Positions 7,099 through 15,131 of a stretch of DNA of 44,315 bases are shown here, piece by piece. Within the stretch, counting starts at the first letter, position 1, and each line of letters begins with the position of its first letter. The DNA is from an uncultured Oscillospiraceae bacterium. GTDB lineage: Bacteria > Bacillota > Clostridia > Oscillospirales > Acutalibacteraceae. The position numbers and the translations under genes are program-made. Where the stretch lies: NCBI GenBank assembly GCA_900549055.1, contig URNB01000007.1, positions 1 through 44,315 of the forward strand. The letters run 5' to 3'. Under the pieces are notes generated by a model. It searched no databases. It worked only from the letters and a program-made list of their open reading frames with translations, and had not been told where the DNA came from.

Positions 7099-7830
7099 TT
7101 ATATTTTTTTAGGCTGCGGCAGCAGAACGCTTTCACCGCAGAGCCTTACGGCTATTCTTTTAAATGCCCGCATAGGTCTGCCGTTCGGCTTTATGCGATG
7201 CGTGACCGAGAGAAACGCCAGCTCCTCGCTTGACGGTACAACGCCTAAGAGTCTTAAGCCCGCACTGTCGATAATATCATCGATATTGCGGAAGATCCCG
7301 CGCTTTACAAGGCGGTATTTAAAATTGTTGATAACAAGCCTTGATGAGCAGGAAAGCCCGGAAAGCTTCTCGCTTACCGCTGCCGCGTCCCGTACCGAGA
7401 CAGGATCGGGCACTGCCACCGTCAGGAAAAGCGCTCCCTTAGGCAAACAGGTGTAAAGCGAAAAATCCATACCGGCGGGGAAATCGAATATAATAATATC
7501 ATATTCCTTTTCCGCTTCGCGCACAAAACCCGAAAAAGCGAATGCGTCAATTTTTCCAACTTCTGAAGGGGCCGGGACAAGAAACAAATTATTGCTTTCT
7601 CCCACCTTGTAGACCGCATCCGCCATATCCTTGCCCATAAGTATATCGGAAAGGTCAAATACCGCAGAGCTATCCACACCGAGCATAATGTCGAGACAGC
7701 GGAGCCCTTCGTCCATATCAACAAGCAGGGTTTTTTTTGAAAGCCCCGAAAAGGCAAATGCAAGACCTGCCGAAACGGTGGATTTACCTACGCCGCCCTT
7801 ACCTGAGGTGACGGCAAAAATCTGACTCAT
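7099..7830 (-). CDS. minD: MinD-like septum-site ATPase (ParA/MinD family)
   Basis: A 243-residue P-loop ATPase with the deviant Walker A motif GKGGVGKST at residues 10-18, a DMDEGLRCLDIMLG segment typical of MinD, and Walker B-like IIIFDFPAG near 115. MinD binds the membrane as an ATP dimer and positions division inhibitors. Its place directly after mreBCD-mrdA matches the classic clostridial mre-min gene order. It is slightly short, and no minC or minE is found in the window. The C-terminus (AFKRIAVRLCGESVLL) is only weakly amphipathic compared with a canonical membrane-targeting helix. A FlhG/ParA-type role is therefore possible. It appears to have its own promoter at 7848-7876; GAGG lies 8 nt before the ATG. 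Confidence 0.75.
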   Translation of the reverse strand: MSQIFAVTSGKGGVGKSTVSAGLAFAFSGLSKKTLLVDMDEGLRCLDIMLGVDSSAVFDLSDILMGKDMADAVYKVGESNNLFLVPAPSEVGKIDAFAFSGFVREAEKEYDIIIFDFPAGMDFSLYTCLPKGALFLTVAVPDPVSVRDAAAVSEKLSGLSCSSRLVINNFKYRLVKRGIFRNIDDIIDSAGLRLLGVVPSSEELAFLSVTHRIKPNGRPMRAFKRIAVRLCGESVLLPQPKKI

Positions 7831-7847
7831 TAAAAAACCTCGCTTTC

Positions 7848-7876
7848 ATTTTATCACAATCGGATATTTTTGTCAA
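7848..7876 (-). promoter_or_regulatory. Internal sigma-A promoter for minD-mgsA-hisS-aspS
   Basis: The minus strand reads TTGACA, a 17-nt spacer and TAAAAT with a TG one base before the -10. The -35 element begins immediately after the mrdA stop codon. This should give the four downstream genes transcription independent of polA. Confidence 0.75.
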
Positions 7877-9853
7877 TCAGTTAAGCACTGTAAAAGGCAC
7901 TGTATTTTTATCAGCTGAGCCGCTGCCGTAGAAGTAGGCGTCCAGTATATCCTTAACTATTCCGCCGGCGGCAAATCCCGAAGCGCCGTTCTCCAAAACC
8001 ACCGATATGGCGATCTCGGGATTTTCGAAGGGTGCAAAGGCTACGAACAGGCTGTGATCCGCTTTGCCGTTTACCTGTGCCGTACCTGTCTTGCCGCCTA
8101 CCTTTATCGGGTAATTGCCGAGTGCGGCGCGGCCTGTACCGTCCTCTGTAACAGAAAGCATACCCTCCTTAACGGCATTAAGCGTGGTATCGGATATTTT
8201 TATCTTATTCATGACCTCCGGTGCGCTTTCATCAAAGGTTTCCGACATATCGTAGGATACTATCTTGCTTATAAGGCTTGCGCGGTAGTGCGTACCGCCG
8301 TTTGAAAGGGTCGCGACATAATTGCAGAGCTGCAGCGGTGTAAAAGCGTTTAACTGACCGATTGCAAACTGCAGGGTATCGCCGCCGCCGTTTGAATCGG
8401 CTTTTTTCAGGATTCCCTTGCTGTCATCCACCTCAACGCCTGTGGCAACGCCGAGACCGAACTGCTTGAAATAATCGGTGAGACGGGTTGCACCTATTCG
8501 TTTACCCATTTCAAAAAAGAAATAGTTACAGCTCTTTGCCAGCGCGTTTTTAAGGGCAATAGGTCCGTGGTAATGCATGCAGTTTGGCTTATAATCGTCA
8601 AAATATCTATAGGTCATAACGCAGTTTACCGTTTCGCCTATGCGGTAAAGCCCATTTTCCATTGCGGCCACGGCAACCGCCGGCTTTATGGTTGAGCCTA
8701 TAGGATAAACGCCCTGAAACGCGCGGTCGGTAAGTGGCTTTACGGGATCCTTGGTAAGCGCCTCGTAATTTTTGCCTAGAGTTGCAGAATCGTAGGTCGG
8801 GTAATTCGCGGCGCAGATTATTTTGCCGGATTCAATGTGTATCGCGACCGCCGCTCCCGCAACCGCCGTGCCGCCCTTGCTTTGCAGCTCCTTAACGGTG
8901 TTCGCAATCGAATCCTGCACACGGCGCTGCATTTTTTTATCGAGAGTCAGCATTACGGTCTTGCCCGCAACCGGCTCCTTTGTTACCTCGCTTGAAATAA
9001 TATTTCCGTTTTGGTCGATTCGGTAGGTAATCTCACCGTCTTTTCCGCGGAGATAGTCCTCTCCCCATTTCTCAATTCCGCTTTTACCTACCTTGTCGTC
9101 ATAGGAGTATCCTTTTTTCTTGTATTCCTCCCAGTCCTCTGCGAATATGGGCCCTACCGTGCCTATAAGATTGACGGCGAGGGATGTGTCGGGATATTCG
9201 CGGAACGGAACCACCTCGACCGATACGCCCGAAAGCATAAAGCCTGCTTCGGAGACCTTGCGCATCAGCTCTGTGGGAATATCCTCCGCAAAGGTATAGG
9301 GGTAAGAAATTGAAAAATCGGCTATATCCATTCCGTAGCGCACGCCGGCTATTTTGCGCTGCTCATCAGGTGTGTAATTTTTAAGGTCGTATTTTTCAAT
9401 TGCGGCATCAAGGCAGTTTTTTGCCGTGGCGTAATGTGCAAGCTTAAGCTTTGAAATGAGCTTATCGGTGCTTTCACCCTCCTTAAAGCCGTAGGGAGCG
9501 GTCATATTAAGCGGCATTTCGTCCTTCCATTTAACACCCTGTTTTTCAAAAAGCTTTATAAGTGTTAAAATTACATTGTTTAAGCTGTCATTCTTAACAT
9601 AGGCACGGTTGAAAACCACATTGTAGCCGTCGCGGTTTACGGCTATTTGCCTGCCGTAGCAATCGAGAATCTCGCCGCGGCGCGCCTTTAAAACCGCCGT
9701 TCTTACAGAGGCGGCTCCGTCGTTTTTATCGGTATACTCGGCCGCGTGGATGATCTGTACCGAATACATCCTCGCGGCGTAAAGCAGCAGCACGAAAATC
9801 ATAAATACCGAAAGCACGGTAAGTCTTGTTTGATTTTTTTTCTGAAACGGCAC
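7877..9853 (-). CDS. mrdA: Penicillin-binding protein 2 (class B transpeptidase, elongasome)
   Basis: A 658-residue class B PBP that crosslinks peptidoglycan during cell elongation with RodA and MreBCD. One N-terminal membrane helix (about 12-30) anchors it. The dimerisation domain contains RRGEILDCYGRQIAVN. The transpeptidase domain has the nucleophile motif STIK near 388 (usually STFK), SCN near 441 and KTG within GGKTGTAQV near 587. A GTG start at 9853 is supported by AAAGGAGG 9 nt upstream. It directly follows mreD, the expected gene order. Several cysteines in the catalytic domain are a minor oddity. An internal promoter starts at its stop codon. Confidence 0.92.
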   Translation of the reverse strand: MPFQKKNQTRLTVLSVFMIFVLLLYAARMYSVQIIHAAEYTDKNDGAASVRTAVLKARRGEILDCYGRQIAVNRDGYNVVFNRAYVKNDSLNNVILTLIKLFEKQGVKWKDEMPLNMTAPYGFKEGESTDKLISKLKLAHYATAKNCLDAAIEKYDLKNYTPDEQRKIAGVRYGMDIADFSISYPYTFAEDIPTELMRKVSEAGFMLSGVSVEVVPFREYPDTSLAVNLIGTVGPIFAEDWEEYKKKGYSYDDKVGKSGIEKWGEDYLRGKDGEITYRIDQNGNIISSEVTKEPVAGKTVMLTLDKKMQRRVQDSIANTVKELQSKGGTAVAGAAVAIHIESGKIICAANYPTYDSATLGKNYEALTKDPVKPLTDRAFQGVYPIGSTIKPAVAVAAMENGLYRIGETVNCVMTYRYFDDYKPNCMHYHGPIALKNALAKSCNYFFFEMGKRIGATRLTDYFKQFGLGVATGVEVDDSKGILKKADSNGGGDTLQFAIGQLNAFTPLQLCNYVATLSNGGTHYRASLISKIVSYDMSETFDESAPEVMNKIKISDTTLNAVKEGMLSVTEDGTGRAALGNYPIKVGGKTGTAQVNGKADHSLFVAFAPFENPEIAISVVLENGASGFAAGGIVKDILDAYFYGSGSADKNTVPFTVLN

Positions 9854-9882
9854 TAAAAGCTGCCTCCTTTCTTAGGCTTCGG

Positions 9883-10377
9883 TCAGCCTAACTTCTTATA
9901 TAAAAAATAAAAAGGAAAAATAAATATATTGGTATAAACAACGCTCGGGAATGCATAATGCAAAAGGTAGGTAAGATTATCCTGCGCGCCTACAGTAAAC
10001 GCATAGAAAATAAGCCAGCGCAGAATAAAATAAATAAGGGTCAGCAAAAACGACAGCAGCGCCGCAGAGCGGAGATTGCGGTTGAAAAGGCGGGAGGAAA
10101 ACGCCGAAATCAATGCCGCGGAAAGCATTAAAAGCACTGCGTTAAAGCAAAGCGTGCCGCTTGCGGCGGAATCCATGCAGATGCCCAAAACAAGCCCCGT
10201 TGCGGCAGACACCGCGGGGGTCGAAAACATTGAAAACGCGCATAAAAGCGGCAAAAGAATTATTGGCGTGGCGGTTTTTATGCTTATGCTTATTACATCG
10301 GAGTAATGCAGCAAAAAGAGGAGTGAGAACAGAAAAAAGCTTATAACAGCCGTTTTAACGCTCCGCTTTTCGTTCAT
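9883..10377 (-). CDS. mreD: Rod shape-determining protein MreD
   Basis: A 164-residue integral membrane protein with about five hydrophobic helices (for example SFFLFSLLFLLHYS and IILLPLLCAFSMF). MreD links MreC to the elongation machinery. MreD is poorly conserved, so the call leans on the hydrophobic profile, the GLVLGICMDSAASGTL segment typical of the family, and its position between mreC and mrdA. I place the start at the second ATG (10377), 7 nt after AAGGAGG; the ATG at 10383 abuts the ribosome binding site. Confidence 0.85.
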   Translation of the reverse strand: MNEKRSVKTAVISFFLFSLLFLLHYSDVISISIKTATPIILLPLLCAFSMFSTPAVSAATGLVLGICMDSAASGTLCFNAVLLMLSAALISAFSSRLFNRNLRSAALLSFLLTLIYFILRWLIFYAFTVGAQDNLTYLLHYAFPSVVYTNIFIFPFYFLYKKLG

Positions 10378-10414
10378 AACCATTCCTCCTTTTTTTAATG
10401 AAGCTTATTACTGT

Positions 10415-10442
10415 ATAATTCCGCATTCATAATTCCGCATTC
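10415..10442. repeat. Perfect 14-bp tandem duplication between mreC and mreD
   Basis: ATAATTCCGCATTC occurs twice in direct succession (10415-10428 and 10429-10442), followed by a partial third unit leading into the mreC stop codon. It lies in the only notable gap (about 70 nt) of the mre genes. Confidence 0.85.
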
Positions 10443-10446
10443 TGAA

Positions 10447-11295
10447 TTACTTCCCGATTTCCCCCTGCCCGCTGAACTCGGTTATGACCATAACGTTTTT
10501 AAGGTTATCGATATCGGCAAAGGGCTTTATGTCGGCATAAATCGATGTATTGTATTTATCGCTGCCTATCAACTGAATAGTGCCTATCAGAAGACCTGCG
10601 GGAAAGACGCCCTCACCTGAGGTTACCGCATAATCGCCCACGGCGATATTGCAGGAGCGCGAAAGGTTGAAGAACTTGGTCTCGCCCTTTTTGGCAAGCT
10701 CAATTGTACCTGATACAACACCGGAATCGTTTGTGCGGTTGTCAAGTGCACCGGCGGTTAATTCCGCGCTTAAAATGGTTACTACCTTTGAGGATGTAAG
10801 ACCTACCTCGCCTATGTAGCCGACCAATCCCTCCTCTGTTATAACCGGGTCGTGTGCAGAAATGCCGTTTACAGAGCCCTTGTTTATAACAAAGCCCTTA
10901 TAAGGGTCTTCGCGGTCGCGCGAAATAAGGGTTGCGGGGGTGAACTTAAAGTCTTTGTGATCGTCCTTTATTTCAAGGTAGTTTTTGTAAAACTCGTTCT
11001 GCTCCACCGCCTGCTCATATTCCGCAAGCTTTTTTTTAAGCTCGGCTGCCTCGCTTTTTAGCTCGGCGTTTTCAAGCGCCAGCTGCTCGCCGTTTGAGTA
11101 GGCGTTAATGAAATCGGAAACGGCGCCGGTCACCTTTTCCGCCGCCGAGCGGAAGGGTGCGGTAAGAGTGCCCATAATATCCGCCTGCGGCGACATTCTG
11201 CTGCCGAAAAAGGCGAATATCACCGAGACAGCTATAAGCGCCGCCGCAACGGCAACAATTATTTTAAACCCACGGCTGCGAAAGAAAAATCGCAT
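10447..11295 (-). CDS. mreC: Rod shape-determining protein MreC
   Basis: A 282-residue protein with one N-terminal membrane helix (about 11-31), a coiled coil at about 66-100 rich in Glu/Lys/Leu, and the MreC beta-barrel domains (SRDREDPYKGFVINKGS, VITEEGLVGYIGEVG, GVFPAGLLIGTI). MreC is a periplasm-facing scaffold that activates PBP2. Length and architecture are typical. GGAGG precedes the ATG. It is downstream of mreB after a short gap, consistent with one transcript. Confidence 0.93.
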   Translation of the reverse strand: MRFFFRSRGFKIIVAVAAALIAVSVIFAFFGSRMSPQADIMGTLTAPFRSAAEKVTGAVSDFINAYSNGEQLALENAELKSEAAELKKKLAEYEQAVEQNEFYKNYLEIKDDHKDFKFTPATLISRDREDPYKGFVINKGSVNGISAHDPVITEEGLVGYIGEVGLTSSKVVTILSAELTAGALDNRTNDSGVVSGTIELAKKGETKFFNLSRSCNIAVGDYAVTSGEGVFPAGLLIGTIQLIGSDKYNTSIYADIKPFADIDNLKNVMVITEFSGQGEIGK

Positions 11296-11316
11296 TTTTC
11301 GCCCTCCAAAATTATT

Positions 11317-12336
11317 TTATCTGAAACGTTTACCGCGGCGGAAAACGTAGTTATCAAAGCCGCTGTCGGCCTCAAGCCGCTTTGCGGTGCCCAAAACCAC
11401 GCAGTCAAGCGGGTTTGCCGCAACCGATACCGGCATACCCGTTTCCTCGGCTATAAGCTCGGCAAAGCCGCGCAGCAGCGCGCCGCCTCCCGTGAGGGTT
11501 ATGCCGCGGTCTATAATATCGGCGGCAAGCTCCGGCGGTGTTTTTTCAAGGGTCAGCCGCACGGTGTCAATTATTTGCGAGATCGGGTCCGCCATGGCGT
11601 TTCGCACCTCTTCCGACGTTATAATAACGTTTTTCGGAAGCCCGTCCACCTGGTTGCGCCCTTTAATTTCAACCGATGTTTCATTATCGTAGGGCTTTGC
11701 AGAGCCTATGTCTATTTTTATCTGCTCGGCGGTGCGCTCGCCTATAAGCAAATTGTGCTTTTTTCTCACATAGGCAATTATTGCCTCGTCAAGGTCGTCC
11801 CCCGCAATACGCACCGATTGCGCCGTCACGATATCTCCGAGGGAAATAACCGCAACCTCGCTTGTGCCGCCGCCTACATCCACTACCATACTGCCCGCGG
11901 CGTCCCACACGGGAAGTCCTGCGCCTACCGCCGCCGCCATAGGCTCCTCTACCAAATCGACATCGGTAGCGCCCGCCTGCTTTGCCGCGTCGTAAACCGC
12001 GCGGCTTTCAACCTCGGTAACGCCTGCCGGAATACACACAACCATTCTGACTCTTGAGAAGACTGAGCCCTTAAGTGCTTGGCGTATAAATCTTTTAAGC
12101 ATTGCGGCGGTAACGTCGAAATCGGCTATAACCCCGTCCTTCAAGGGACGCACGGCGACTATTGACCCCGGCGTTCTGCCTATCATTTCCTTAGCCTCGG
12201 TGCCCACGGCGCGCACTGCGTCGTTTCTTATATCGTAAGCCACAACAGACGGCTCACGCATTATAATTCCCTTGCCCTTTACGCAAACAAGGGTATTGGC
12301 GGTGCCTAAGTCTACCCCGATATCTCTGGTGAACAT
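11317..12336 (-). CDS. mreB: Rod shape-determining actin homologue MreB
   Basis: A 339-residue actin-fold ATPase forming membrane-associated filaments that guide lateral wall synthesis. Signatures: phosphate-1 loop DIGVDLGTANTLV at the start, VVCIPAGVTEVESRAV, the phosphate-2 motif VVDVGGGTSEVAVISLG near 160, and the adenosine motif GITLTGGGALLRG near 290. Length is typical (about 340). GGGAG lies about 9 nt before the ATG. It heads the mreBCD-mrdA set but has no separate promoter that I can see in the 25 nt upstream. Confidence 0.96.
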   Translation of the reverse strand: MFTRDIGVDLGTANTLVCVKGKGIIMREPSVVAYDIRNDAVRAVGTEAKEMIGRTPGSIVAVRPLKDGVIADFDVTAAMLKRFIRQALKGSVFSRVRMVVCIPAGVTEVESRAVYDAAKQAGATDVDLVEEPMAAAVGAGLPVWDAAGSMVVDVGGGTSEVAVISLGDIVTAQSVRIAGDDLDEAIIAYVRKKHNLLIGERTAEQIKIDIGSAKPYDNETSVEIKGRNQVDGLPKNVIITSEEVRNAMADPISQIIDTVRLTLEKTPPELAADIIDRGITLTGGGALLRGFAELIAEETGMPVSVAANPLDCVVLGTAKRLEADSGFDNYVFRRGKRFR

Positions 12337-12361
12337 ATCAAAACTCCCTTAAAACTTTTTA

Positions 12362-13252
12362 TTATTGCGGAACTATAAGCTCTATTGCGTTGTGCAGATT
12401 GGTGATATTGACTTCCTCGCTGCCTGCGGCGTACTCGCCGTCAAGCGTCCAGGACATTCCCGCGCCGCCCGTTACCGTAATGTTTTTTGCGGTGAAGAAC
12501 TCTATACCCTCGCGGTTTAAGTCCTTCTTCAAAATGCCGTCTATTATCGGCTGCAGCTTTAAAATGTTATCCGGGTTGCGTATAAGCAGCACTTCAAACT
12601 CGCCGTCGTTAAGCTTTACGGCTGACTGATCGAACTTTACTATGCCGCCCACCGACATTGAGTTGGAAACCGCGCCGAAAAGAAAATCACCCTCGGTTTC
12701 ATAGGCGTCGGTCTTAAATTTCAGGTGAATGGGCTTTATGTTGCCGAGGCTTTTTATTCCCTCAAAGAAGTATGCCGCCTGACCCAGCACGTTTTTAACA
12801 TCCTGCGGGGCGGAATACGAAGCGTCGGTAAACGCGCCGAAGGACGCGGTGTAGGAGAAATACTTATCCCCGAATTTGCCTATATCAAGGCGTATTTTTT
12901 TGCCGGTGGTAATATCCTCCGCCGCTCTTTTAATACTGCGGGCAATGTGCAGCCCCGAGGACCACTCGTTAAGCGTGCCCGAGGGAATATAACCGAGGGT
13001 GCAGGCAATACCCGACCGCATAATTCCCGTTATGACCTCGTTTAAGGTGCCGTCGCCGCCGCAGACCACTATTTTTTCATACTCGTTTTCTTTTACGCCG
13101 GCTGCAAATTCAGTGGCATCGCCCCGCGCCTTTGTGGGGTAAACGGTGACTAGCGAGCCGTCAGCCGAGAGTATGTTCACAACGTTTAAAAGCTCGGTTT
13201 TCATTTTAGCCCTGCCCGAGCAGGGGTTGACTATAAGAAGTGTTTTTCCCAT
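12362..13252 (-). CDS. Diacylglycerol kinase family lipid kinase (YegS/DgkB type)
   Basis: A 296-residue soluble kinase of the DAGK catalytic domain family. It carries the N-terminal LLIVNPCSGRAK motif, the nucleotide-binding GGDGTLNEVI near 64-73 and IPSGTLNEWSS near 92 (family PxGTxND-like, with Glu in place of Asp). The C-terminal beta-sandwich domain ends with TLDGEYAAGSEEVNI. Members phosphorylate diacylglycerol or related lipids for phospholipid recycling; the exact lipid is not determinable. Start ATG has AAGGAG upstream. It lies between tsaD and mreB with short gaps, so it is cotranscribed. Confidence 0.85.
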   Translation of the reverse strand: MGKTLLIVNPCSGRAKMKTELLNVVNILSADGSLVTVYPTKARGDATEFAAGVKENEYEKIVVCGGDGTLNEVITGIMRSGIACTLGYIPSGTLNEWSSGLHIARSIKRAAEDITTGKKIRLDIGKFGDKYFSYTASFGAFTDASYSAPQDVKNVLGQAAYFFEGIKSLGNIKPIHLKFKTDAYETEGDFLFGAVSNSMSVGGIVKFDQSAVKLNDGEFEVLLIRNPDNILKLQPIIDGILKKDLNREGIEFFTAKNITVTGGAGMSWTLDGEYAAGSEEVNITNLHNAIELIVPQ

Positions 13253-13270
13253 AAATAAACAAAGCTCCTT

Positions 13271-14278
13271 TTATCTGTAATTTATCGGCATAGTAGCATG
13301 GGCGTTCAGTTCTGCTCCCGCGGTGTTGCCGTCCTTAAATTCGTAATACGCCTGCACACCCACCATTGCCGCGTTATCGCCGCAATATTTAAGCTCGGGG
13401 TAGTAAAGGGTAAGCCCCCTTTTTTCACACTCCGCTTTAAGCCTTGCGCGCAGCTCGCTGTTTGCCGAAACGCCGCCCGCAACCGCTATTGTTTTAAAGC
13501 CTGTTTTCTCCGCCGCGGCAAGCGTTGCAGATATCAGCATATCGCACACCCGCTGCCTTACCGTGGCGCAAAGCACGGGAACATCTATTTCCCCGCCCTT
13601 TTGCGATGTGTTGTTTACAAGGTTCATAACTGCGGTTTTAAGCCCCGAAAAGCTGAAATCAAACTCGCCCGTGGAAACGTGGGGGTGGGGCAGGGGGTAT
13701 TTCCCGGTGTCCGCTACGGTTGCGGTTTTATCGAGATTAACGCCGCCGGGGTATGAAAGCCCCAAGCAGCGCGCCGCTTTATCAAGGCATTCGCCCGCCG
13801 CGTCATCCTGCGTTTCGCCTATTATTTTGAACTTTGTATAATCGGTAACCTCCGCTAAAACCGTGTTCCCTCCCGATACCAAAAGGCAGAGAAACGGGGG
13901 CTTAAGTTCGGAATGAGAAATATAATTCGCCGCAATGTGCGAGCGCAAATGGTGCACGGGTATCAGCGGTTTATTAAGCGCCATTGCAAGCCCCTTTGCA
14001 AAATTCACACCTACAAGCAGCGCTCCTATAAGCCCCGGGGCAAAGGTAACCGCCACCGCGTCAATATCATTATACCCGATATTCGCCGCTTTCAGCGCCT
14101 CGTCTGCCACGGCGGATATGGCCTCGGTATGCCGCCTGGAGGCGATTTCCGGCACAACGCCGCCGTAAATTTTATGCTCGGCTATTTGCGTGGCCACTAT
14201 ATTTGAAAGAACTTCCCGCCCCTCGGTGACCGCCGCGGCGGTTTCATCGCAGGAGCTTTCAATAGCTAATATCTTCAT
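13271..14278 (-). CDS. tsaD: tRNA threonylcarbamoyladenosine transferase subunit TsaD
   Basis: A 335-residue ASKHA-fold protein that transfers threonylcarbamoyl to A37 of ANN-decoding tRNAs together with TsaB and TsaE. Visible signatures are LAIESSCDETAAAV at the N-terminus, VVPEIASRRHTE, the metal-binding histidines in VHHLRSH near 111-115 (usual form HHIEGH), LVSGGNT, GEFDFSFSGLKTAV and the C-terminal KYCGDNAAMVG with the metal-binding Asp. tsaB and tsaE are absent from this window. The upstream gene is a RimI fusion, which keeps the usual rimI-tsaD adjacency. Confidence 0.95.
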   Translation of the reverse strand: MKILAIESSCDETAAAVTEGREVLSNIVATQIAEHKIYGGVVPEIASRRHTEAISAVADEALKAANIGYNDIDAVAVTFAPGLIGALLVGVNFAKGLAMALNKPLIPVHHLRSHIAANYISHSELKPPFLCLLVSGGNTVLAEVTDYTKFKIIGETQDDAAGECLDKAARCLGLSYPGGVNLDKTATVADTGKYPLPHPHVSTGEFDFSFSGLKTAVMNLVNNTSQKGGEIDVPVLCATVRQRVCDMLISATLAAAEKTGFKTIAVAGGVSANSELRARLKAECEKRGLTLYYPELKYCGDNAAMVGVQAYYEFKDGNTAGAELNAHATMPINYR

Positions 14279-14285
14279 AAAAGAA

Positions 14286-15131
14286 TTAAAACCTCTTTGT
14301 CATAATAAGCGCGTCCTCGCGCGGGTCGCGGTAAAAGCTTTTCCGCCGCCCCTCTTCCTTAAAGCCCGCTTTTTCGTAAAGGGCTATGGCGGCGCTGTTT
14401 GATACCCGCACCTCAAGGCTCACAAAGGCAAGCTTTTTTTCCTGCGCCAGCTCAAACACCCGCTTTATAAGCGCAGTGGCAATGCCCTTTTTGCGGTATT
14501 GCGGAAAAACCGCCACATTGGTAATATACCCCTCGTCAAGCACCGGCTTTATGCCTATGTAGCCGAGCAGGTGCTCTGCATTTTCGGCAACGAAAAATTC
14601 CGTGCCGTGCTTTGCCGCCTCGCGTATGCTATCATTACTCCAAGGCTCTGAAAAGCAGTCCTTTTCAAGCTTTGCAACAGCCGCCGTGTGGCGCTGCTCC
14701 ATAGGTAATATTTTAAATTCGGCAAAAAAGCCGTCCGCTGTCAGTTTATCTATCGCCGCGAATATTTCATCACGGCACTTTCTGTAAATTTCAATATCCC
14801 CGCCGTACGGGTCGGAAATGCCGCCGCCCAGTAAAAACAGCTTGCTGTCTTTCACGCCCGCGCTTAAAAGCGCCGCCTTGTGCGAGGGGGAAAGGCATAT
14901 AATTTTATCTGCCGCGGCTGCATCCTCCGCGGTTATCTGCCTCGATATATGCCCGCTTATATCTATGCCCTTTTCCGCGCAGACAATGCGTGAATTAGCG
15001 CTTACCCCCGCGCCGTTCGCCGCAAGACCGCGGCTCTCCACCGTAATGCCGGGCAGCTGCTTTGAGCGCAGATACCCCTCTGCCATAGGGCTGCGGCAGG
15101 TGTTTCCCGTACAAACGAATAAAACCTTCAT
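14286..15131 (-). CDS. Fusion of YwlE-like protein-arginine phosphatase and RimI-like N-acetyltransferase
   Basis: One 281-residue frame with two domains. Residues 1-~135 are a low-molecular-weight phosphatase: P-loop VCTGNTCRSPMAE with nucleophile Cys7 and Arg13, and the general-acid motif SDPYGGD near 105. The Thr inside CTGNTCR is the residue that in Bacillus YwlE favours phosphoarginine over phosphotyrosine, so arginine phosphatase is the better guess. Residues ~140-281 are a GNAT acetyltransferase of the RimI type: ITNVAVFPQYRKKGIATALI is the acetyl-CoA loop, then SLEVRVSNSAAIALYEKAGF. The ATG directly abuts the polA stop (TAA-ATG). RimI acetylates ribosomal protein S18 and is normally next to tsaD/tsaB; here it is fused to the phosphatase. 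No frameshift signs were seen at the junction. Confidence 0.88.
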   Translation of the reverse strand: MKVLFVCTGNTCRSPMAEGYLRSKQLPGITVESRGLAANGAGVSANSRIVCAEKGIDISGHISRQITAEDAAAADKIICLSPSHKAALLSAGVKDSKLFLLGGGISDPYGGDIEIYRKCRDEIFAAIDKLTADGFFAEFKILPMEQRHTAAVAKLEKDCFSEPWSNDSIREAAKHGTEFFVAENAEHLLGYIGIKPVLDEGYITNVAVFPQYRKKGIATALIKRVFELAQEKKLAFVSLEVRVSNSAAIALYEKAGFKEEGRRKSFYRDPREDALIMTKRF

